IMG/VR virus record: IMGVR_UViG_3300025108_000133
Location: 1 to 40,359 of that record
Source of the DNA: a virus
Length of the DNA stretch: 40,359 bases
Reading direction: 5' to 3' (one strand)
Position 1 is the stretch's first letter; the number at the start of each line of letters is the position of its first letter. The position numbers were made by a program, and so were the translations under genes. Under the pieces are notes generated by a model, which saw only the letters and a program-made list of their open reading frames with translations, was not told where the DNA came from and did no database searches. Shown here piece after piece: positions 22,401 to 28,553 of this stretch.

Positions 22401-23707
22401 ACCGTCGGATCAGGGAGTGCGTCATCGACGGGTGGAGCAACGGGTTGTTCTATATCTGTTTGTGGATCATCTGGTTTATTATTTCTTCTTGGGTTTGCTA
22501 TTATACCTTCTGCAATAGTAGAGCCACCGCCAGCCAATGCTTCTGTAGTAGTTTCTTTAAAGCTAAACGGATCGCCTACGGCTCTTGTTGCAGCAGCCTC
22601 CCCAGCACCTTCGGAAGTCGCTTGGGCTACTGTTTGTCGTGTAAGGCTAGTTTTAATTATGTTTTGAGCAACTAAACCCTGACCAGCTAAATCTGCCGCA
22701 GCTATAACTAAACCTCGAGTTAAACCGCGTTCGTTTGCTTCGTCCATAAGTTGAGGGTTTTTAAACATTTTAGAGGCAGCATCAGGCGCAGAAAGATCGA
22801 TGCCATTTTCTTTTAAAAAAGAGTCTATTTCTGCCGCGTACTCTCTGCTAAAGCCACCAAGAGACATCACCGCTGCACCAGCTGTAGGGTTTCCAGTTAC
22901 AAGACTTGTCGCAACACCAGCTGCTATCTGCGGTACGTTTTCCGCAAGTGTCTCGCCCATAAACGCCATAAAGCCTATTGGATCGTCAGTAACAGTTGAT
23001 AGCCACCCTCTAAAGGTATCAGGAGCATCTGCTAGTAACTCTCCGTATGCAGCTGCTGTTGGAGATTGAGCAAAACCCTCGGCTAGTTCAAATAATTCCC
23101 CCACCCTTTTCGTATTAGCAGTTAGTCTTTTAATATATGGCGCTGGGTTCTGCATCGCGTTTTGTCGTGTTTGTAGACGCTTATCAGTTACTTGCTGGTA
23201 GTTTACATTTGCTTGCGGTAAAACTCCATATTGACCCATCATTGCGTCTACTTGGGCAGGGTTACTTACTGTTGCTGCCCTTGAAGTAAAAGCTTGCGGC
23301 GGTACGCCCGATCTTATTATTTCATTATATCTAATAGCATCTTCTGTTTTTTGTGTATCCGCCAGAGCCCTTGCATCAGCTGTTGCCAGCATCGAGGGTA
23401 ACGCTGCATATGTCGTAACAGCACCTCTTTTTACAGCCCTGCCAACCCCCGTACCATCTGGATTATTTGGATCAACCAACGGAGAGCTAGACGAAATGGG
23501 AGGGTTCGCGCTAACCACGTTCCCAGGAGGCGGCAACGCTTCCGTTGATTGATTGTTTATAGATGCCGGACGAAAATCAAATTCCTCAGAGGAGTTTGAA
23601 TTAGTCTCAGCATTATTGTTTAAAATAGCAGACGGTCTAAAATCAACAGTTTGATCTTCTTCATCTTCACCTTGTTCGGTGGCTATTGAAGCTGGTCTAA
23701 AGTCCAC
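16499..23707 (-). CDS. Giant ejection/polyvalent protein with DdrB/ParB-like and zincin domains (2402 aa)
   Basis: Last and largest late gene, 11 bases after the 487-residue gene. Three D-F-R-P-(A/S)-(S/A)-I motifs lie at residues 2-8, 22-28 and 44-50. A hydrophobic Ala/Gly region lies at about 245-400, then a Pro/Gln-rich linker (410-545) and a coiled coil (550-630). About 690-815 contains G-S-G-A-P-I-I-A-R-D-G-T-I-M-S-G-N-G-R and L-S-N-T-E-A-Q-A, as in DdrB-like ParB domains. A-H-E-W-A-H-A-L-D (1221-1229) with E-M-F-A-R-A-F-E-A-Y (1365-1374) is a zincin metallopeptidase site. Helical repeats and hydrophobic segments continue to a Gly/Ser tail. Size and position match T7 gp16-like ejected proteins; the domains match polyvalent proteins injected with DNA. 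Enzyme activities are predicted, not shown. Confidence 0.8.
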   Translation of the reverse strand: MDFRPASIATEQGEDEEDQTVDFRPSAILNNNAETNSNSSEEFDFRPASINNQSTEALPPPGNVVSANPPISSSSPLVDPNNPDGTGVGRAVKRGAVTTYAALPSMLATADARALADTQKTEDAIRYNEIIRSGVPPQAFTSRAATVSNPAQVDAMMGQYGVLPQANVNYQQVTDKRLQTRQNAMQNPAPYIKRLTANTKRVGELFELAEGFAQSPTAAAYGELLADAPDTFRGWLSTVTDDPIGFMAFMGETLAENVPQIAAGVATSLVTGNPTAGAAVMSLGGFSREYAAEIDSFLKENGIDLSAPDAASKMFKNPQLMDEANERGLTRGLVIAAADLAGQGLVAQNIIKTSLTRQTVAQATSEGAGEAAATRAVGDPFSFKETTTEALAGGGSTIAEGIIANPRRNNKPDDPQTDIEQPVAPPVDDALPDPTVTTQTVKQDDAPAQPVPPSAASQPNIEQPTAPVDAQSQSPELVQKLIDALDNEDAPELSGLSDDEKTVLRNALQSQLPGTTTEKQPVIPQQAQPVDVQKQAPVQPKASAVNNNNINEQLATINKRYDELDAEKKRLDAESTELMNETMRLSDQGLSKKEIVARINPRQTEIKKRLKEIQKEQESIGLENQRLERQKAPELPNPQEADEVGTSTDDVVKSVQTPDGQKNYNVKGKVVELADLKQAQGELQPRDRSRKESEALSKQRAGTMFNPDRLLDDPTSGSGAPIIARDGTIMSGNGRVLTLQEVYANQPESLSKYRASLESAGINTEGFSQPVFVRQLTDDMNVAELKEFADLSNTEAQATMSMTERAGRDAKRLTDSKIIELYRGDFDIDAAQNRQFVQEYAKKILSPTEQGAFVDANGVISQEGVARVKNAILGSAFDNTDTLATMLESSDENIKAISNAFMAAAPKFAQLKKQVADGRTEAQWDITPRLAEMANLVSRLRRDGTKVQDYFNQTDMLSAPDPALEALVRAFYNTDLTRANSTKAMKDFLDFYVEEALQKETGGLIEDTTTPDDVIEAGKKRTEAKRNEGKGQQSGLFESNVERDEASSQQVQKQNVAKSSKNTRRRSKEADLDFDEVNSATPNTDDIGTINSGSIFDTRSQTLRQSLYRDAFSDSDVNVDAIENKSTEEKFKILRKVLMDKFGLKDIQAPKEGAGYTQVNQLLDAYHNLQWMTHSLSMPNTLMGLNGSLSLSLPDRATRFLGAYSPGAKQIIMPQRSNSFAHEWAHALDYHILEKYGTGDPTKDIKGITGLVRRTSNSGERPWLSQTPRNVQEAFGNLINALFLDKAEVSLKIMQLEQDIAKSEARQLKTGKPNKTLEKKREQLLKLQEGSGRTQITPTKFKEQSSEFGDMQQPNRKNYYKRPTEMFARAFEAYIAQSVEASGGNNEFITKGDAAYQIALDQVKGADIRLAMTFPKDHERHNIMLAMDQLMEALRTESIAEGTAADAPGGSDFIDAEATFWGEVQYEERGSLASAPKRVAQAIISDQKKAFRIARNNAAQLRQRPKKFTGDTFIERKYNEIKDTYGGNFINTKRQILFNIADRYTAKKNAEGEVVKGNPRVKKIMERIISSVATDPGSRQNRVTDQGGTFEEATRINSRRFYATFDRLNKEFNMDTMSESELKSLRLLLTGEAETTANASPKVIKLAGKLRRELLNPVYDYMVKSGQDVNYIQDVGYMPRMLDVPLAMENPSQFKGELGGDKGAIPLYEKVIFDNEYGEYENGNIEQADKLVTLARSKGLRSYVDQDFTEMANQIRPTVKKLLDLEKTLKKAEAKGEPTADLQREIDQDKAKIEATHKRLHDYLRRPFAVAAADNWLHRIQAREGADPSTNGSQGKFSSKRKLPGEADKYMNDFYLNSTDAIMQYIPAAVRSTEYNKRFGRDLVPEGKRKDVDGNPRDFADYLLEEAVGAGMKPHEAQEVRTIVNMVTGRHGGQDNMLAHAINRINTYGTMSLLPRAVISSIAEPLTVGVQAGSSIKGLEALFLAFDGLGASMRGKNAVERKRYYSQLANILGVIDLPQTGEVMSNRLGGMQAEDSKSAMQLANFFLRTGLTNVTIAQRRASMRVGIQFISEQAKQFRETTDAGMKEESRLALQDLGVRPEQMETFAEYASNLTKTRKGFYEIDQIMNADGSLTDMGSVLSVATNRFVDQSIQDPKIVDRPKWAEAPIGRIVFGIQSFIAAFQRNVLEMAIKRGVRGIETRGAARGGLRLARQSFLPLFSLYVGHTLVSAAREFIFNRDKWEEEKEEEGRVAPFKYLATLGLSRSGFTGRADPFINSLYSLKYQSDFSNVLVGATGSYYLKALQRIFGLGIDNSPNTVSKEYQAARGTYDIAVPFIAGFLTSLPGVGTTLGYGLGAADMALSSPSVKHYVVREFIKMTHGVEYRRGGSGGGSSSPFGNSMFK

Positions 23708-23718
23708 ATTTACACCTT

Positions 23719-25182
23719 TTAGTTTTGATAGTTTACAAGGGCTTCGGCTTGCTCGTTACTGTATCCCATTTCTATTGCTGTAGTTTTTAACTTTGCTGGA
23801 TTATTTCTAGTTGCGTTGTAGAAATATTCTGGAAATAAAAACTTGCCGCCGCCAAAACGCCCTGTGGCAACAGTTATGTTACTGCTTTGTAAAATGGGAA
23901 GGACGCTTTCCGCGTATGCTTGGTCATACGTTTTCCCATCAGCAATATCTAAATTTAGGTTGTTATAAGCATATTCCCTAACCTTAACGAGCGCAGAACC
24001 AGGTAGTTCACCTAACGCAGTATAGTTCTTAATATCTTTTTCAAAACTACTGTTAAATTTAGTTAAGTTTTCACGGTTTTCTTTAGGAGTTGCAGCATTA
24101 AAATTATGCCCGTCAGGTATAACAAGCTTACCGTTCCTCAATACTGGATTTAACTTCTCAATATTTTCCGGTGCTATTTTAACTGTTGTAGGAGAACCAC
24201 CTGGATTTTCGATCTCTACTTCGATCATGCTCTCAGTGTTGCCAAAGCTCATGGTATACTTGCCATCTGCATTAGGCTTTATATCTAACTTCTTAGCAAG
24301 ACCAGGGGAAACAATCATTTCGTCATTGATAGTGATATACTGTTTATAAACGTTTTCGGCTTTTAAACGTTCTTGGTTTTGTTTCAGTTCTTCTCGTTTA
24401 AAAGTGTCTTCTATTCCAGCAATTTTTTCAGCACTTGCTGTGGTAATATCCGCAACGGCTGATTTCCATTCTTTTATAGCCTTTTGTTTAATGTTCTCAA
24501 TTTCTATGTTGCCAGCAACTGTAGCCTTAGTGTCACGATCCCCCTGTCCACCTTCGGCAAACCGCAGCTTATCTTCGTATCTCTTACCAGCTAAGTCATC
24601 TTCAGACTCTAAGTTAGCAATGTCATAAAGGTTATCGAGTTGCATTTCTGCAAAACCTGGGTTTTGATATTGGCCTCCAGTTGGATCTAATAATAACGCA
24701 CCTCGTCCAGCTTCAGCATCGTTACCAGTAAGTATTTGTCTTTCAGCAAACCTTTGCGCCCTTCCGCTTCCAACAGTGTCCAAAGCACTTGCTCTTTGGT
24801 CAGGGTTTCCGCCTTGCAGAATTGCTCTAACCATTGCCCCCGATACCTCTGGGTTAATAGTAATTGGCTGCCCATTTTGAGTTGTTTTTGGTAAACCTAG
24901 TGGTTCAATAAAAGCTTGTGCAATAGTTGAATCACTTGCAAGAAGATTAAGGGCATCACTCATAGCCACAAGATCAGCGGTTTCTTGATCAAATTTACCA
25001 GCTTGTGAATTATCTCTAGCCGCCGCCGCTTTCAATTGTGCCTGTTCAAAAGGTAGCAAGGTATTCACTCGATTGGTCCGTGAAACCTGATAATCCGTCT
25101 GCGGATCACCAATCAAAGCTTTAGTCAAATTACTAAAGCCTTGCGCTAAAAAAGGATCCATTTGGTACGGATTTCTTGCCAT
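23719..25182 (-). CDS. Putative internal virion / ejection protein (487 aa)
   Basis: A 487-residue protein starting MARNPYQMDPFLAQGFSN, with Ala/Gln-rich helices at the N-terminus and a charged coiled coil (about 220-285: A-E-K-I-A-G-I-E-D-T-F-K-R-E-E-L-K-Q-N-Q-E-R). Next comes a beta-rich section (M-S-F-G-N-T-E-S-M-I-E-V-E-I), and a C-terminal helical domain ends in Y-S-N-E-Q-A-E-A-L-V-N-Y. It sits between a gp14-like protein and the giant protein, the position of T7 gp15 (internal virion protein C). An ejectosome role is inferred from order and composition; sequence similarity to gp15 is not obvious. Confidence 0.6.
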   Translation of the reverse strand: MARNPYQMDPFLAQGFSNLTKALIGDPQTDYQVSRTNRVNTLLPFEQAQLKAAAARDNSQAGKFDQETADLVAMSDALNLLASDSTIAQAFIEPLGLPKTTQNGQPITINPEVSGAMVRAILQGGNPDQRASALDTVGSGRAQRFAERQILTGNDAEAGRGALLLDPTGGQYQNPGFAEMQLDNLYDIANLESEDDLAGKRYEDKLRFAEGGQGDRDTKATVAGNIEIENIKQKAIKEWKSAVADITTASAEKIAGIEDTFKREELKQNQERLKAENVYKQYITINDEMIVSPGLAKKLDIKPNADGKYTMSFGNTESMIEVEIENPGGSPTTVKIAPENIEKLNPVLRNGKLVIPDGHNFNAATPKENRENLTKFNSSFEKDIKNYTALGELPGSALVKVREYAYNNLNLDIADGKTYDQAYAESVLPILQSSNITVATGRFGGGKFLFPEYFYNATRNNPAKLKTTAIEMGYSNEQAEALVNYQN

Positions 25183-25184
25183 TT

Positions 25185-25814
25185 CTAATTTCCTTTATCT
25201 GGATCGTACAAACTATACCCAAGACCTACTTGACCAGCGCCTTGAAGAACTTGCGCCATTGGTGAGTTTGCTAATGTTGCAGCTGAACTCATTCCCGTGT
25301 CTAAAACATTTGTGTTGCCGCGCATGAAGTTACCCGTAAGCATCCCAGATGCTGCCGAATCTGCAAGTTTAGGCTGGATGGTCTGTGTTAAATATCTGTT
25401 TGTAGCGTCAAGCTTTGCAATGTTCTTTGCGTCTGCTTGTGCTTTTAGTATGGCAGCAGCTTCGCTTGCCGCCTTTTGATCCATAAATACTTTTGGTGCT
25501 GATCTAGCACTTTCGCTATTTGGTGTGCTTCTTTGGCTAATTGCTGCTTGTAGTATTTTAGAAAGCTCATTGCCAGCTGCTTCAATACCAGCCTGTCCAA
25601 CGGATGAAGTTGCGGAATTGGTTGCGTTTTGTATTGCAGCTGCTTGCTGATCTTCTAGACCTCTGTTTCTGTCTCGAGTTTGCTGCATCCGCAACGCTTG
25701 CAAATCGTTTGCTTTGTTTGCGGCTCGGTTTTGAAGCCCTACTCCTATCGCTTGAGCAACAATACTTGGGCCAATACTAGAAGTTAAAGCTGCACCTACT
25801 GTCGGATCACACAT
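25185..25814 (-). CDS. gp14-like internal virion protein (209 aa)
   Basis: A 209-residue protein starting M-C-D-P-T-V-G-A-A-L-T. A short hydrophobic N-terminal segment (S-S-I-G-P-S-I-V-A-Q-A-I-G-V-G-L) is followed by long Ala/Gln/Asn-rich helices, and the C-terminus contains Q-V-L-Q-G-A-G-Q-V-G-L-G-Y-S. The M-C-(D/E)-P start with a membrane-active N-terminus is typical of T7 gp14-like internal virion protein B, which forms the outer-membrane part of the ejection channel. Its ATG overlaps the upstream stop (TAATG). Confidence 0.65.
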   Translation of the reverse strand: MCDPTVGAALTSSIGPSIVAQAIGVGLQNRAANKANDLQALRMQQTRDRNRGLEDQQAAAIQNATNSATSSVGQAGIEAAGNELSKILQAAISQRSTPNSESARSAPKVFMDQKAASEAAAILKAQADAKNIAKLDATNRYLTQTIQPKLADSAASGMLTGNFMRGNTNVLDTGMSSAATLANSPMAQVLQGAGQVGLGYSLYDPDKGN

Positions 25815-27421
25815 TAATTTACTACCTTCACGCTGCCGCCGGAAATAGGATCGAATATTCCGGCGATTGTGGATGGCGCAGTGTTCGCGCCTTTTTCATT
25901 AACTGATTGAGATACCCGTCGAGGGCCACCAGAAGCCACGGCTGTTGGATCAACATTATACGATGGATCATATGATCGTTTTACAAAGTCAGTAAAGAAA
26001 TCAACGACTTCTTGCTCTTTTGGTGTTTTGTATGGCTGTACTGCGCTTGGGATGTCGAACGCTTCAATTTCTTCAGCAGTCCCAAAACCGCGTAATTGAT
26101 TTTCAATTGATGATTTGCCGCTATCAACAAAGTTTCGGTTAGCCGTAACGTATTGATTTACGATGTTATCAAGCCTATTACCTTCACCACTCTCCGCACC
26201 AGACAGCAATCCTAAATCATCATCAACATCAGATTGTGCAAGCATCCCAGCAGATTTGTAGGTATCGTATACTCCTCTTAAAGCGTCATCGTAAGCAGTT
26301 GAAAATGCTTCACTAAGACCACCTTCACGATAGCTCGTTCCTAATCCACCAAAGTAATCGTCATTTGCAAATCCAAAAGCACTACTTAAACGCCCTAATG
26401 CAGCATCGAGCGCAGCTTGCCTTGCTTTTTCAGCTTCAGCAGCAGCAAGTTCTTCATCTGTCGGGCCAGTAATTTCATTACCACCACCGCCACCACCACT
26501 GCCACCGCCACCGTCAAATGGTGGTTCTTCTCCTGGAATTACAACACCGTCTGAACCACCCCCAGGCGTGTACTCTCCGTCAGGGTTAATAGTATTTATT
26601 GGCCCTACTGGGCCTGGTATAACAACACTATTATTGCCGTTGCCGCCTTGCGTGGAGTAGGTTACAGTTCCAGCACTCCCGTCGTTGCCAGAAACATTAA
26701 CAAAACTGCTAGAGTCTGTGCCGCCACTATTTAAAAATTCGGCAAGACCTAACGTATTTGCAATATTTACTGGATTATCTGTTGGCTGGTAGAGGCTTCC
26801 ATTTGCATTACGCGCCATCGCTGGTGCTTTACTTGCGTCTAACCCACCTAGTAATTCTCTAGTGCCGTCAGCGTTTACTCGTATCATTGGTGGGTTTCCA
26901 GCATCAAACGGCGCAGCTGGTCGTACTTTACCACCAATATTCATAACGCCAGTACCGCCTAAAGTTTTCGCAAGCTCTTGATTTGCGCTATTATCTACTA
27001 ACTGACCACCAACATACTCTTTGCCGTCATCTGGGGTTACTAAGTTTACAAGTGTTTGTAGAATGTTGTTTTCTTTTGCCGCCGCAGCGTCTGCTTCTCT
27101 CTGGGCTTCGTAAGCTGCTGCTGCTTGTGCTGCTTCAGCTGCTTCCCTTTGCCTTTTTTTACGTCTTCTTCTTTGCGCGGAAGTTTCGTTTTTCCTACTT
27201 GAACTTGGCCCAACATTAGCGCCAGCACCACTTTGACTGCTTGGGGGGTAAGCTGGAATACCAGCAAAGCTAGGTATTTCTGCACCACCAGCACGTTTAA
27301 GCATTTGGCGTTCGGCTTCGTTTATATACGCCAGCATATGCGGTTCACCAGCAATTGTGGCATTTCGAGGGGCATTTCCACCCGACGTTATTTCTTTCCA
27401 TGTATTATCCCACCAACCCAT
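25814..27421 (-). CDS. Large structural protein, probable virion/ejection component (535 aa)
   Basis: A 535-residue protein of mixed low-complexity and folded regions. It starts M-G-W-W-D-N-T-W-K-E-I, has a very basic cluster at 84-92 (R-R-R-R-K-K-R-Q-R) followed by an Ala/Glu coiled coil, and a Gly/Asn/Ser-rich middle (including a polyglycine run near 305-315). A helical C-terminal third follows (A-L-G-R-L-S-S-A-F-G-F-A-N-D-D-Y ... S-A-V-Q-P-Y-K-T-P). It sits between two M-C-type ejection-protein genes, so an internal or neck protein is likely. No enzymatic motif is seen. Confidence 0.6.
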   Translation of the reverse strand: MGWWDNTWKEITSGGNAPRNATIAGEPHMLAYINEAERQMLKRAGGAEIPSFAGIPAYPPSSQSGAGANVGPSSSRKNETSAQRRRRKKRQREAAEAAQAAAAYEAQREADAAAAKENNILQTLVNLVTPDDGKEYVGGQLVDNSANQELAKTLGGTGVMNIGGKVRPAAPFDAGNPPMIRVNADGTRELLGGLDASKAPAMARNANGSLYQPTDNPVNIANTLGLAEFLNSGGTDSSSFVNVSGNDGSAGTVTYSTQGGNGNNSVVIPGPVGPINTINPDGEYTPGGGSDGVVIPGEEPPFDGGGGSGGGGGGNEITGPTDEELAAAEAEKARQAALDAALGRLSSAFGFANDDYFGGLGTSYREGGLSEAFSTAYDDALRGVYDTYKSAGMLAQSDVDDDLGLLSGAESGEGNRLDNIVNQYVTANRNFVDSGKSSIENQLRGFGTAEEIEAFDIPSAVQPYKTPKEQEVVDFFTDFVKRSYDPSYNVDPTAVASGGPRRVSQSVNEKGANTAPSTIAGIFDPISGGSVKVVN

Positions 27422-27425
27422 TATA

Positions 27426-28037
27426 TTATCCTCTTATAATTGATGAGCTATTAGTTGGTGCAAACAGTTGCGCCATCTCATATCTGTTTTTATTTCGCGC
27501 CTCGAGTTGCGCTTGCGTTGCTAAACCTTCGGTAGCATTTGCAAAAATATTACTTATTGGATTGTATTCTGGCACTTGGGTATTAGCCATTATTTGATTT
27601 TGCGCTTGTGCGGCAATAAGTGAAGGATCTGCCAAACTTGCGTTTTGACCTAATAAATTACTTTTAATGGTCGCAAGATTTGAACGTGTAGTATCAGCAA
27701 TAGATTGACCTTTTCTTGCAGCTTGTAACTCCGCATCATTAAATTTTTTAAGCAATTCGTTTTCTCGCTCAATGCGTTCACTACCTACTAATTGACCACT
27801 TCGAGCAAGCGCAATCCGCAAATCTTTCATTGCCTTTTCATACTGATCTTCAATTTGCGGTTGCGCGTATGACATATAATCAGCTGCACGGTCTGCGTAG
27901 AACTGGTCATTATAACCACTAAACGCTGCATCAATGTTGTCTTTCCCCTGCGTAATACGCCCCTGCCTAGCTTCTTCTTCTGCAAGCTGGCGTTGGTATT
28001 CTTCTTCCATTGCACTGCTGCCGCCGCCCAAACACAT
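27426..28037 (-). CDS. Internal virion-like protein (203 aa)
   Basis: A 203-residue protein starting M-C-L-G-G-G-S-S-A-M, then strongly charged helices (E-E-E-Y-Q-R-Q-L-A-E-E-E-A-R-Q-G-R-I) and Y-A-Q-P-Q-I-E-D-Q-Y-E-K-A-M-K-D-L-R, with Ala/Asn-rich helices to the end. The M-C-x-G-G-(G/S) start and coiled-coil character recur in podovirus internal or neck proteins of marine phages. It follows the GNAT-fold gene directly, with the stop adjacent to the ATG. Role inferred from position. Confidence 0.6.
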   Translation of the reverse strand: MCLGGGSSAMEEEYQRQLAEEEARQGRITQGKDNIDAAFSGYNDQFYADRAADYMSYAQPQIEDQYEKAMKDLRIALARSGQLVGSERIERENELLKKFNDAELQAARKGQSIADTTRSNLATIKSNLLGQNASLADPSLIAAQAQNQIMANTQVPEYNPISNIFANATEGLATQAQLEARNKNRYEMAQLFAPTNSSSIIRG

Positions 28038-28553
28038 TTATATCACCTCACCCTTTCCGCGCCATCGAACATTTGTGTCCGATAATCGAACGTAACTAAA
28101 AACTTTAAAATCTTCGCCATTTTTGCCATATTTTTTGAGCGTACATTCTTCTTTCAAACCTAAAAATTTTAACCACCTATGCACTTCGTCATACCCATCA
28201 ATACTGTAAGCTTCGACCCTATGAGCTCTAGCGTTGTTTAATGCTGGTATTATACCGCGAATTATTGCTTTTGTCAGGAAAAGGCCGATACTTTTAAATT
28301 TGTCAGTCGCAAACATCCCAAGTGTCCACACACCTGGGCGCACGGGAATATAACTTATTATTGCTATTGGGTTGTTAAGCTCTTTTTCTACACAAAATAC
28401 AGTTTGAAAATTAGCTAAACTGTCTGCAATGTCAGCCGCTAAATTTTTTTTATCTCTCGTAAATCGCAATGCGTCAATTTCTTCATAATCTCTTTGCCTC
28501 ATGTTTGAGGCTACATGAAAAACATCTTGTGGTTCGGCCTCTCTTAGTATCAT
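28038..28553 (-). CDS. GNAT-fold protein, T7 gp13-like (171 aa)
   Basis: A 171-residue protein with a GNAT-like order: N-terminal I-L-R-E-A-E-P-Q-D-V, a strand-rich core (P-I-A-I-I-S-Y-I-P-V-R-P-G-V-W-T-L-G-M-F-A-T-D-K-F), a helix with R-G-I-I-P-A, and a final A-Y-S-I-D-G-Y-D-E-V-H-R-W-L-K-F-L-G-L. This matches the T7 gp13 / DUF2833 family, an acetyltransferase-like fold encoded among internal virion genes and thought to aid assembly. The acetyl-CoA pyrophosphate loop (R/Q-x-x-G-x-G/A) is not clear, so catalysis is doubtful. It overlaps the upstream gene by 4 bases. Confidence 0.7.
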   Translation of the reverse strand: MILREAEPQDVFHVASNMRQRDYEEIDALRFTRDKKNLAADIADSLANFQTVFCVEKELNNPIAIISYIPVRPGVWTLGMFATDKFKSIGLFLTKAIIRGIIPALNNARAHRVEAYSIDGYDEVHRWLKFLGLKEECTLKKYGKNGEDFKVFSYVRLSDTNVRWRGKGEVI

